Shown here: one piece after another, positions 15,662 through 23,500 of the stretch
Numbering within the stretch: the stretch's first letter is position 1
How the letters are laid out: every line of letters starts with the position of its first letter
Origin: a bacterium
GTDB lineage: Bacteria; Myxococcota_A; UBA9042
Assembly (NCBI GenBank): GCA_030425545.1
Contig: JAUIAC010000016.1
Location: forward strand, 1 to 43,579
Direction of reading: 5' to 3'
Length of the DNA stretch: 43,579 bases
Translations under genes and position numbers: made by a program
Notes under the pieces: generated by a model
The model's database searches: none
What the model was told of the DNA's origin: nothing
The model's input: only the letters and a program-made list of their open reading frames with translations

Positions 15662-16390
15662 TCAGGCCGCGACGAGGACTTGACCGCGCGCCGACCGCAC
15701 GGGCGCGAGCTCGTTGGCAGCCGCCTCGCGCACGGCCTTGCGCACGCGGTGGAGCCGAGCCTTCAGGGCGCTGATCGACAGCCCGTGCCGCTCTGCGACC
15801 GCGTCCCGGTCCTCGCCGCGCACGTCCATCGCCAAGAAGAGGTCGCGGTTGTCGGCGGGCAGCTTCGCGATGGCGGCGTCGATGTGTTGGGCCACGTGCT
15901 GGCCGCGCAGCACGGCCTCGGGCAGGTGCGACACCTCGCCCTGGCGCGAGCGCTCGAGCTGCGCGTCCATGACGTCCTGCTCCATCGGCATCGGCACTCG
16001 GCGCTTCTTGCGCAGCAGCATGCGCGCGGCGTTCTGCGTCACCCGGTAGACCCAGGTCGACAGGCCACTGTCGCCGCGGAAGGTGTGCGCCTTGCGCCAC
16101 ACGGTCCAGAGCACGTCCTGCACCACCTCCTCGAGGTCGCCCTCGTCGCGCAGGGTCTTGCTCGCCGTGGCGTACATGAGCGCACGGTAGCGCTTGCTGA
16201 AGCGCTCGAGCGCCAGGGGGTCCTTGGCCACGAGCGCGGCGACGAGGGCTGCGTCGGCGGTGCGGCTGTCGGCGTCGGCGCCTGGGGTCCGCCGCCGGGT
16301 CGTGAGCTGGCGCGGCGTGGCGGCGCCGGTCTGGGAGTCGTGCGCCGTGGCGGAAAGGGTGGGTGTGCGGGTCATGGCAGTGCGGGTCAT
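15662..16390 (-). CDS. ECF-type sigma factor divergent from CarH (242 aa)
   Basis: An N-terminal Thr-rich stretch of about 45 residues precedes region 2 (DPLALERFSKRYRALMY, DLEEVVQDVLWTVWRKAHTF, DSGLSTWVYRVTQNAARMLL, then KKRR). Region 4 follows (AIAKLPADNRDLFLAMDVRG, then DAVAERHGLSISALKARLHR). Start 16390 has AGGAG at good spacing; a second ATG lies at 16375. No anti-sigma gene is adjacent. Its promoter region is shared with the CarH photoreceptor gene, an arrangement like the LitR-LitS light-induced pairs of other bacteria, and it carries paired CTGTTCA repeats. The genes downstream (EEP lipoprotein, barrel) are likely targets. Light control is inference. Confidence 0.92.
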   Translation of the reverse strand: MTRTAMTRTPTLSATAHDSQTGAATPRQLTTRRRTPGADADSRTADAALVAALVAKDPLALERFSKRYRALMYATASKTLRDEGDLEEVVQDVLWTVWRKAHTFRGDSGLSTWVYRVTQNAARMLLRKKRRVPMPMEQDVMDAQLERSRQGEVSHLPEAVLRGQHVAQHIDAAIAKLPADNRDLFLAMDVRGEDRDAVAERHGLSISALKARLHRVRKAVREAAANELAPVRSARGQVLVAA

Positions 16391-16461
16391 GGGGTGCTCC
16401 TGGTTGGCTCGCGGCCGTGGGCTCGCTCGGCGTGGTGTCGCCGTGAACCCAGTTTGACCAG

Positions 16462-16494
16462 AAAAACCTGTTCAGCGCAAGAGAAAGCTGTTCA
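16462..16494. promoter_or_regulatory. Operator module A: two CTGTTCA direct repeats, 20 bp apart
   Basis: AAAAACCTGTTCAG (16462-16475) and AGAAAGCTGTTCA (16482-16494). The core heptamers start at 16468 and 16488, two helical turns apart. The module lies 72-104 bp upstream of the sigma factor start. It matches module B half by half, so I read both as binding sites for one regulator, most simply CarH. Confidence 0.55.
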
Positions 16495-16547
16495 AACGTG
16501 AGCCGATTTCACGCCAGAGTCTGGTCATGCGAGAGCAGTTGGATCAA

Positions 16548-16553
16548 TATAAT
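16548..16553 (+). promoter_or_regulatory. Perfect TATAAT (-10-like) between the operator modules
   Basis: TATAAT fits a -10 element reading toward CarH, but no acceptable -35 hexamer sits 16-18 bp upstream. It may need an activator, or the match may simply reflect local AT-richness. Confidence 0.35.
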
Positions 16554-16605
16554 CGATTAAACTCAAGCCGTTGTGCCTGAGTGGTCGCGGTCCTGTGAGA
16601 ATTGC

Positions 16606-16630
16606 AAAAAACTGTTCAGAAAGCTGTTCA
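16606..16630. promoter_or_regulatory. Operator module B: two CTGTTCA direct repeats, 12 bp apart
   Basis: AAAAAACTGTTCAG (16606-16619) overlaps AGAAAGCTGTTCA (16618-16630). The first half differs from its module A counterpart at one base; the second half is identical over 13 bp. Module B is module A with 8 bp removed. It lies 141-165 bp upstream of the CarH start. Confidence 0.55.
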
Positions 16631-16770
16631 CGCAGATCCGCGCCGGCTCGTGTCCCTCCGCGTCCGCCGCGCGGGCGCGCCTGCCTGCACCCTGTGTGCG
16701 CGCCCTTGGCTTGTCGCCATCGCTGGCCAGCGGGCACCATGGCGGCCTCACCCCGGCGAGAGCTCCTGTC

Positions 16771-17646
16771 ATGGCGACCCTCCTCATCAGCATCGGCGCG
16801 CTCGCGAAGGCCTCTGGCGTACCGGTGGAGACGCTGCGCACCTGGGAGCGTCGCTACGGGCAGCCCCGCGCACATCGGCTGCCTAGCGGTCACCGGCGCT
16901 ATGACCCGGCGGAGATCGAGCGCATGCGGGCGGCGCGCGAGCTGCTGAGCCGAGGCCACAAGCCGGCCGACGTGCTCGCTCTGGACGCCGTGTCGCTCCA
17001 GGGGCAGCTCACCGGCGGCGCGCAGCTTGCGCCCGACGCGCTCGTCGACCAGCTGCTGAGCGCGGCGATCGAGCTCGACGCGCCCAAGCTGCACGCAGCG
17101 CTGCTGCGGGCGTGGGACCGGCTCGGCGCGCTCCGCTTCTTGGACGAGGTCTGCGGCCCCTTCGTGCGCGCCGTTGGCGACGCGTGGGCGCAGGGCAAGC
17201 TCTCCGTCGCGCAGGAACACCACGCCAGTGAAGAGCTCCGTCAAATCCTGGCCGCGCGCTGGCGCGCCATGCAGGTCTCAGGACCCGTGTTCGTGTGCAC
17301 CACGCTGCCTGGCGAACGGCACCACCTCGGGCTCCACATGGCCGCCGTCGTCCTCGCGGTGCACGGCCACGAGGTGATGTGGCTGGGCCCGGACACCCCC
17401 GTCGCGCAGATCGTCGCTGCCGTGACGCAGTCCGCCGCCGACGGTCTGGCCATCAGCGTCAGCCAATGGACCTCGGGCGCCGACGCCCGCGCGGCGCTCG
17501 AGGACCTGCGCGCCGCGCTCCCGCCCACGGTCCGCGTCGTTGCAGGCGGTGCCGGGGCGCCTCGCGACATCGCGGGCGTGCGCAGCGTCCAGGGTTTTCA
17601 GGACTTCGCGGAGCTCCTGCAGTCTCCCGAACAGCTGTCCGCGTGA
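16771..17646 (+). CDS. carH: CarH-type B12-dependent photoreceptor / MerR-family repressor (291 aa)
   Basis: The N-terminal MerR helix-turn-helix reads ISIGALAKASGVPVETLRTW then RRYGQPRAHRLPSGHRRY (residues 6-44). A four-helix cap follows with W139-x9-E149-H150, the motif that packs over the adenosyl group of coenzyme B12 in CarH. The B12-binding Rossmann domain has the base-off motif E182-R-H184-H-L-G187, where the His is the lower ligand of cobalt. In the dark, adenosylcobalamin-bound CarH binds operators as a tetramer and represses; light breaks it. Residue 140, next to Trp139, is Ala; in Thermus CarH that position is a His that ligates cobalt after light. Start 16771 is chosen by the MerR fold; its SD is weak. 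It heads a three-gene overlapping operon. Confidence 0.92.
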   Translation: MATLLISIGALAKASGVPVETLRTWERRYGQPRAHRLPSGHRRYDPAEIERMRAARELLSRGHKPADVLALDAVSLQGQLTGGAQLAPDALVDQLLSAAIELDAPKLHAALLRAWDRLGALRFLDEVCGPFVRAVGDAWAQGKLSVAQEHHASEELRQILAARWRAMQVSGPVFVCTTLPGERHHLGLHMAAVVLAVHGHEVMWLGPDTPVAQIVAAVTQSAADGLAISVSQWTSGADARAALEDLRAALPPTVRVVAGGAGAPRDIAGVRSVQGFQDFAELLQSPEQLSA

Positions 17647-19238
17647 GCCCGTCGCGCGCGCTGACCTGGGGGGCGCTCGTGGCGGTGGTCGCGCTCGCCG
17701 CCGCGGTCGGTCACCGCCCCATCGAGGACGGCGATCTCTTCTGGCACCTGGCCTTGGGTCGGTGGACGCTGGAGCACGGCGCGCTGCTGCCCGACGTCGA
17801 CCCCTTCACCTACAACGCGCGCTCTGCGCCGGTGCAGCACGAGTGGCTGGCGCAGGTGGCGCTCGCCGCGCTCGCTCGTGTGGGGGGGCTGCACGTGCTC
17901 CGCTGGCTGGGGGCGCTCTGGTTCTCCGGGCTGGCGGTGGTGGCCTTCCTCGCATTTCGGCGGCGGGGCGCCGGAGACGCGCCTGCGGTCGCCGCAACCG
18001 CCGCGTGGGTGCTGCTGGCGGCGCCTCACGCGGTGGTCCGCCCCCACCTCTTCGCCTGGCTGCCGGCGCTGCTGGTCGCCGGTTGGTTGCTGGAGGCGCC
18101 CACGCGTCGGCGTGTCGCCGCAGGGATCGCGGTGGTCGTCGTGTGGGCCAACCTCCACGCCAGCGTGGTGCTCGCGCCCGCCTGGGCCGCCGCCTGTGGC
18201 GCCACGGCGGCGCTCCTGGCCGTGCGTGCGGGTCGCTCCGTACGGCAGGCGGCGGCGCCCTGGGGGCTTCACCTCATCTGGACGGCGCTGGCGTCGCTGG
18301 CGCAGCCCGAGGGCTGGCGCATCTGGCCCTACGTGCTGCACACGCCAGAGGTGAACCGCGCGCTCAGCAACGAGTGGTGGCCGCTCTGGCGTGGGGACGT
18401 GGCAGCGGGCCGCCCTTGGCTCCTGGGGCTGTGGGCGGTCCTGGGGGGGGCCGTCGTGGTCGCGTTGGTGGGCGCGCTGCGCCAACCCATGGTGCTCGCT
18501 CGGGCGCCCGGGCCCCTGCTGTCGGCCGCGGCCGTGGTGCACGCCGGGCTGACACGGCGCATGACCGCGCTGCTCTTTGTGCCGCTGCTGTGGCTGCTGG
18601 AGCGGCTGGCGAGCCGCGCGTCGCCGCCGCCGCGCTGGGCCCTGCGCGCGGGCGCGCTGCTGGTCACCGCGTTCACGCTGTGGGGCGCTGCCCCGGAGAC
18701 GCGCGGCTGGGACCGGCCGGCGGCGCTGCGGCCCGGGGTCTTCCCTGTCACGGCCGCGGCCTTCGTCGAGACCACGCGCCTCGCCGGCCGACCGGTGCAC
18801 CCCGACGGGTGGGGCGGCTACCTGGCCTGGTCGCAGCCCGCGGGCCAGCAGACCTTCGCCGACGGCCGCTGGCCCCTGGTGGGCGCGCAGGTCATCGCAG
18901 ACGGCGTCGCCATGCTCACCCGACAGTCGCCCCAGGGCCCCCGCTTCGACCGCTACCGGGTCGACTGGCTGCTGCAGCCCACGGCGCTGGCGATGCGGGT
19001 TCCGCCCCCTGCGCCCAGCCGCTGGGTGCTGGCCTGGCGCGACGACACGGCGGTGGTCATGCTGCGCCGCGGTCCGCACTTCGCCGCCAACGTGCGGCGT
19101 GTCTGCGCCTTCTTCCGCCGCCGCGCGGCGCTGCGTCGCCATGGCACCTGGCACCTGCGCGCGTCCGGCCCACCCGGCGTGCCCACGCCCACCGACGTGC
19201 CCTCGGTCCTCACCCTCTGCTCCGGATCTCCGTCATGA
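17643..19238 (+). CDS. Polytopic membrane protein, GT-C glycosyltransferase-like (531 aa)
   Basis: The protein has about ten hydrophobic helices. The first periplasmic loop reads EDGDLFWHLALGRWTLEHG, then DVDPFTYN and QHEWLAQVAL, the pattern of acidic pair, D-P-F and H-E-W-L seen in GT-C-like bacterial membrane proteins. After the last helix a soluble domain includes DGWGGYLAW and QTFADGRWPL, the W-G-G-Y-L...D-G-R pattern of the same proteins. A lipid-linked sugar transferase role is possible but unproven. The GTG start overlaps the carH stop (GTGA) and its ATGA stop overlaps the next gene, so expression is tied to CarH. Confidence 0.7.
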   Translation: MSPSRALTWGALVAVVALAAAVGHRPIEDGDLFWHLALGRWTLEHGALLPDVDPFTYNARSAPVQHEWLAQVALAALARVGGLHVLRWLGALWFSGLAVVAFLAFRRRGAGDAPAVAATAAWVLLAAPHAVVRPHLFAWLPALLVAGWLLEAPTRRRVAAGIAVVVVWANLHASVVLAPAWAAACGATAALLAVRAGRSVRQAAAPWGLHLIWTALASLAQPEGWRIWPYVLHTPEVNRALSNEWWPLWRGDVAAGRPWLLGLWAVLGGAVVVALVGALRQPMVLARAPGPLLSAAAVVHAGLTRRMTALLFVPLLWLLERLASRASPPPRWALRAGALLVTAFTLWGAAPETRGWDRPAALRPGVFPVTAAAFVETTRLAGRPVHPDGWGGYLAWSQPAGQQTFADGRWPLVGAQVIADGVAMLTRQSPQGPRFDRYRVDWLLQPTALAMRVPPPAPSRWVLAWRDDTAVVMLRRGPHFAANVRRVCAFFRRRAALRRHGTWHLRASGPPGVPTPTDVPSVLTLCSGSPS

Positions 19239-20425
19239 CCTCACGCCTGTCTCAGCCGCCGCGCTCCCGCCCCCTCGTCGCCGCGGCACCCCTCGCCCTC
19301 TGGGTGGCGCTGACCGCCGCGCTCGCCGGCTGCGGCGCCGACTCCACCGGCGGGGATCCGACGCCTGAGGTCCGTGTGGGCGACCCCGCCGCGCCGGGGC
19401 CCTACGACGTCGGCCTGCGCACCTACGCTCTCACCTACAAGGGCCGGACCCTCCAGGTAGACGCCTACTACCCGACGACGCAGGCCCCCGAGTCTCCGCT
19501 GCCGCTCGCCGACCTGTGCACGTCGACCGCCGAGCGCGACACCCTCGCGGGCCTCGTCAAGGCGGCGCCGCCAGGCTGTGTGTCGGCGGGCGCCGACCTG
19601 ACCCGCGACGCGCCGCTCGCGCCGGGGCAGGGGCCCTGGCCCGTGCTGCTCTTCTCCCACTGCCACAACTGCACGCGCTGGTCGTCGGTCAACATCCTGC
19701 GGCGCCTCGCCAGCCACGGCTTCGTGGTGCTCGCGCCGGACCACACCACCAACACGCTCTTCGACCAGCTCGCCGGGGCCTCGGCCGCGCTCGGCAAGGC
19801 CTTCCTCGACGTCCGCGTGGCCGACCTGACGGCCGTGCTGGACGACGCGCTGGCGGCCGCGCCCACCGCGCTGCCGGTGCCCCTACACGGCGCCGCAGAT
19901 CCGGCGCGGGTCGGCGCGCTCGGCCACAGCTTCGGCAGCGTCACCGCGGGTCTGTTCACGCAGCAAGACCCACGGGTGAAGGCCGTCGCCGGCATCGCCG
20001 CACCCATGGCCAACCCGCTGCTGCCGGGTGTGGACATGGCCAAGATCACCGAGCCGCTGCTGCTGCTGGTGGCGCTGGAGGACAACTCGATCACGGTCGC
20101 GGGCAACCTCTTCTTGAACAACAACTTCAAGGACGCTGGCGGCCCGGCGTGGAAGCTGGACATCGCCGACGCGGGCCACTGGTCCTTCTCCGACATCGCC
20201 GGCCTGACCGAGGGGCTGATGCCCGGCTGCGGTGACGCCGAGCGCATGACCAACGGGGATCCCTTCACCTACCTGCCCGTGACCGACGCTCAGCGCGTCG
20301 CCCAGCGCTGGATCGGCGCCTTCTTCCTGGCCCACCTCGGCACGGAAGACGCCATCCCCCAGGCCGCCGCTGTCCTCGCGTCGCCGCCGGTCGACGCGCG
20401 TGTGACGGTGACCCGCAAGCCCTAA
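19235..20425 (+). CDS. PAF-acetylhydrolase / dienelactone-hydrolase-like alpha/beta hydrolase lipoprotein (396 aa)
   Basis: The signal peptide ends in the lipobox L-A-G-C (Cys33). The body matches PAF-acetylhydrolase-type hydrolases: WPVLLFSHCHNCTRWSSVNI then LRRLASHGFVVLAPDH, nucleophile elbow G230-H-S232-F-G, an Asp in LVALEDNSITV and a His in DAGHWSF. The usual S-H-G oxyanion segment is S-H-C here, within an odd H-C-H-N-C cluster (142-146). Family members cleave short or oxidised acyl chains from phospholipids, including ether lipids, or hydrolyse dienelactones or esters. The start overlaps the membrane protein stop. Being last in the carH operon makes it a possible light-induced lipid-damage enzyme (inference). 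Confidence 0.82.
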   Translation: MTSRLSQPPRSRPLVAAAPLALWVALTAALAGCGADSTGGDPTPEVRVGDPAAPGPYDVGLRTYALTYKGRTLQVDAYYPTTQAPESPLPLADLCTSTAERDTLAGLVKAAPPGCVSAGADLTRDAPLAPGQGPWPVLLFSHCHNCTRWSSVNILRRLASHGFVVLAPDHTTNTLFDQLAGASAALGKAFLDVRVADLTAVLDDALAAAPTALPVPLHGAADPARVGALGHSFGSVTAGLFTQQDPRVKAVAGIAAPMANPLLPGVDMAKITEPLLLLVALEDNSITVAGNLFLNNNFKDAGGPAWKLDIADAGHWSFSDIAGLTEGLMPGCGDAERMTNGDPFTYLPVTDAQRVAQRWIGAFFLAHLGTEDAIPQAAAVLASPPVDARVTVTRKP

Positions 20426-20487
20426 ACACGCCGCCGTCCCGCGGTCGTTGCGCTGTCGTTCAGCCGTGACGCGGCGCCCCCAAACGA

Positions 20488-20523
20488 CGTCGGGCGCCGC
20501 GATGCGCATCGCGACGCCCGACG
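20488..20523. terminator. Strong symmetric hairpin between convergent genes
   Basis: CGTCGGGCG (20488-20496) pairs with CGCCCGACG (20515-20523). Inside, after one C/A mismatch, lies a perfect 16-bp palindrome CGCGATGCGCATCGCG (20498-20513). It sits between the plus-strand hydrolase stop and the minus-strand lipoprotein stop, where a bidirectional terminator is expected. There is no U-run. Confidence 0.55.
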
Positions 20524-20545
20524 AGCGCTCACATCCGCACGCAGC

Positions 20546-23500
20546 TCAGGGGTTCTGCTTGCTCCAGAAGTTGGTCTGCTCGAAGCAGTACAGGTGCCCC
20601 TGGTACGACGAGTAGCAGCGGTCGCTCGTGCAGCCCTGCGTCCACTGGCTGTTGGTCGCGCCAGCGCGGCCAGAGTAGGTCCGGTACGACGAGGAGCTGC
20701 TCGAGGTCTGCCAGCGGTTGCACATGTAGATGCTCGACGACGACATCCGCGTCCCGGCGGTCGTGGTGCCGGTGTGCACCTTCGGGCGGATGCTGCTGCC
20801 GCAGTAGGAGTTCGAGCTGCTGTTGGTGCTGTTGATGAGCTGACCCTTCTCGTTGAGGTTGATGCCGTTGTCGAGCGCCCCGTCGACCAGGTCGTTCCAG
20901 TTGAGGGCCACGGTCTTGCCGTCGAGCAGCTTGTACGGGTAGGGCGACTTGTCGAAGTAGGTCGCCGGCCAGGTCTGGTAGGTGCTGAGCCACGCGAACC
21001 ACTTGCCGCCGAGCCCTGCGGCGTCGGCCAGCGCCTGGCACTTGGCGTGGCCGCCGTCGATGCCGCCGAGGTTTCCGGTGTAGATGGCGCTCGAGAGGAA
21101 CACGCGTCGATGCGCCACGCACCCTGGGGCGGGCTTGTAGACACAGGCGCCCGTGGACTTGTTGCAGCTGTCGACGGTGCACGCGTTCTTGTCGTCGCAG
21201 CCGCCCGACTGGTTCTTGTCGACGCCACCGACGCACTTGCCGCTGTTGCACAGCGCGCCCTCGAGGCAGAGGTTGCCGTCCGTGCACGACGTGAAGTCCT
21301 TGGCCTTCTCCGTGGTGCACTTGTCGTTGGCCTCGTCGCAAGCGTTGACCGTGCACTCCGTGCCGTCGCCGCAGCTCTTGTACGGCGAGTTGATGCGGCG
21401 GATGCGGTGGTTGTTGTAGTCGGCGATGACCATGTTGCCCGCGCTGTCCACGTCGAGGCCGTGCAGGTTGTAGAACTTGGCCAGGTCGGCGCTCTCGTCG
21501 AGGAAACCGTACTGTCCGCTGCCCGCGAACACGTCGACCGTGCCGTCCGGGAGCACGCGCCGCACACGGTGGTTGCTCTGGTCGCCGACGTAGAGCACGT
21601 CGTCCGGACCGAAGGCTAGGCCGTAGGGGTAGTAGAACTTGGCGCTGCCGCCCTTGCCGTTGGCGAAGCCGTTGCTCTTCTGCCCGGCGAAGGTGGTCAC
21701 CGCGAAGCCCTTGGCGGCGATGCGGCGGATCATGTGGTTGTTGCCGTCGGCCACGTAGATGTCGCCCTTGCTGCTCACGTCCACGTCGCGCGGGTAGTAG
21801 AAGCGCGCGGAGGTCGCGGCGCCGTCGAGGTACGACGCCGAGCCGCTGCCCGCGACCAAGGTCACGTTGCCCGCGGGGTCGACCCGGCGGATGCGGTGGT
21901 TGTAGGTGTCGGCGACGTAGATCATGCCCGTGTTGCGGTCCACCGCGACGCCCTCAGGGCGGTAGAAGCGGGCCGAGGCGCCCTTGCCGTTGGTGTAGCC
22001 GTAGGACGACTGGCCCGCGATCAGCGAGGTCTTGCCGCCGGGGCTGACGCTGCGAATGCGGTTGTTGTACGTGTCGGCCACGACCACGTTGCCCGACTTG
22101 TCCACCGCGACACCGGAGGGGTAGTAGAAGCGCGCCGACGCGCCTGTCCCCTCGAGGTAGGAGGCCGAGCTCTGCCCGGCCAGGGTGGTCACCAGGCCGT
22201 TGGCCGCCACCTTGCGGATGCGGTGGTTGCTGCGGTCCGCCACGAACACGTTGCCCTTGGCGTCGAAGGCCACGTCCCACGGCGCGTTGAACTTCGCCTT
22301 GGGCCCTGCCGCGTCGACGAAGCCCGCGGTCGAGCCCGCCATGGTGTAGACGTCGCTCAGGTCGCCAACGCACTTCCCGTCGACGCAGCGGTCGTTGACC
22401 GTGCAGAACTGCCCGTCGGTGCACACCGCCTGGGCCGGCGCGAAGAAGCAGCCACCGCTGAAGCTGTTGCACTGGTCGGTCGTGCACGGGTTGCCGTCGC
22501 TGCAGACCTTGGGCTTGCCGCCAGCACACTTGCCCGCGAGCGAGCAGGTCTCGCCGACGGTGCAGGCGTCGCCGTCCTCGCACTTGCCGCCCGAGCCGAT
22601 CTTCTTGAAGTCGCACTTGCCGGTGGTCTTGTCGCACAGGTCGGTCGTGCAGCTGTCGCCGTCGTTGCACAGGGTCTGGGTCGGCTTCAGCTTGCGGACG
22701 CGGTGGTTGCTGCGGTCGGCGACGTAGACGCTGCCGTCCTGGCCCACCGCGATACCCGAGGGGTTGTTGAACTTGGCGGTCGCCGGCTTGCCGTTGACGT
22801 AGCCCGCGCCGGCCTTGCCCGCGAGGGTGAAGACCACGCCGTCAGCGGTGATGCGGCGGATCATGCTGCCGTCGCGGTCGGCGAGCAGCAGGTTGCCCAG
22901 CGGGTCCACGGCCAGCGCGCGCGGCCCGCTCAGGCTGGCCCCCTGGCCCTTGCCGTCGCTGGTGCCCTTGCTGCCGTTGCCGGCGAAGGTGGTCACGCTG
23001 CCGTCCGGCGCGATGCGGCGCACCCGCTGGTTGTTGTAGTCGGCCACGAAGACGTCGCCCTGGGGACCAAACGCGACGTCGTAGGGGTTGCTGAACTTGG
23101 CGGACTTGGCCGGCCCGTCGACGAAGCCGCTGGAGCCCGTGCCCGCGAGCGTGGTCACGGCGCCGGACGGCGTAATCTTCCGGATCCGCTGGTTGGCCCG
23201 GTCCGCGACGTAGACGTTGCCGCCCGCGTCGACGTCGACCCCCTCCGGGTAGGAGAAGCGTGCCGACGTGCCGACGCCGTCCTGCCAGCCAGACGAGCTG
23301 CCGGCGAGCGTGCTGGTGGTGCCGTTGGCCTGCACCTTGCGGATGCGGTGGTTGTACGAGTCGGCCACGTAGACCACGCCCTTGCTGTCCACGGCGACGC
23401 CAGCGGGGTAGTAGAAGCGCGCCACGTTGCCGGCGCCGTCGAGGTAGCTCGAGCTGCCCGTGCCAGCGAGCACCGACGCGGTGCCGTTTGCCGTGATCTT

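Larger units (their letters stand above)
16391..16770. other. Divergent control region between ECF sigma factor and CarH
   Basis: These 380 bp are clearly AT-richer between about 16450 and 16630 than anything nearby. They hold two paired-repeat modules and a perfect TATAAT (listed separately). A reading frame open from 16573 into the CarH gene carries no recognisable domain before 16771, and it would overlap the repeats, so I treat it as non-coding. The remainder (16631-16770) shows nothing else. Confidence 0.7.

Noticed and set aside
16573..16770. Possible N-terminal extension of CarH including CENCKKLF
   Set aside because: It covers the repeat modules, lacks a known domain, and MerR proteins begin right at the helix-turn-helix, as at 16771.
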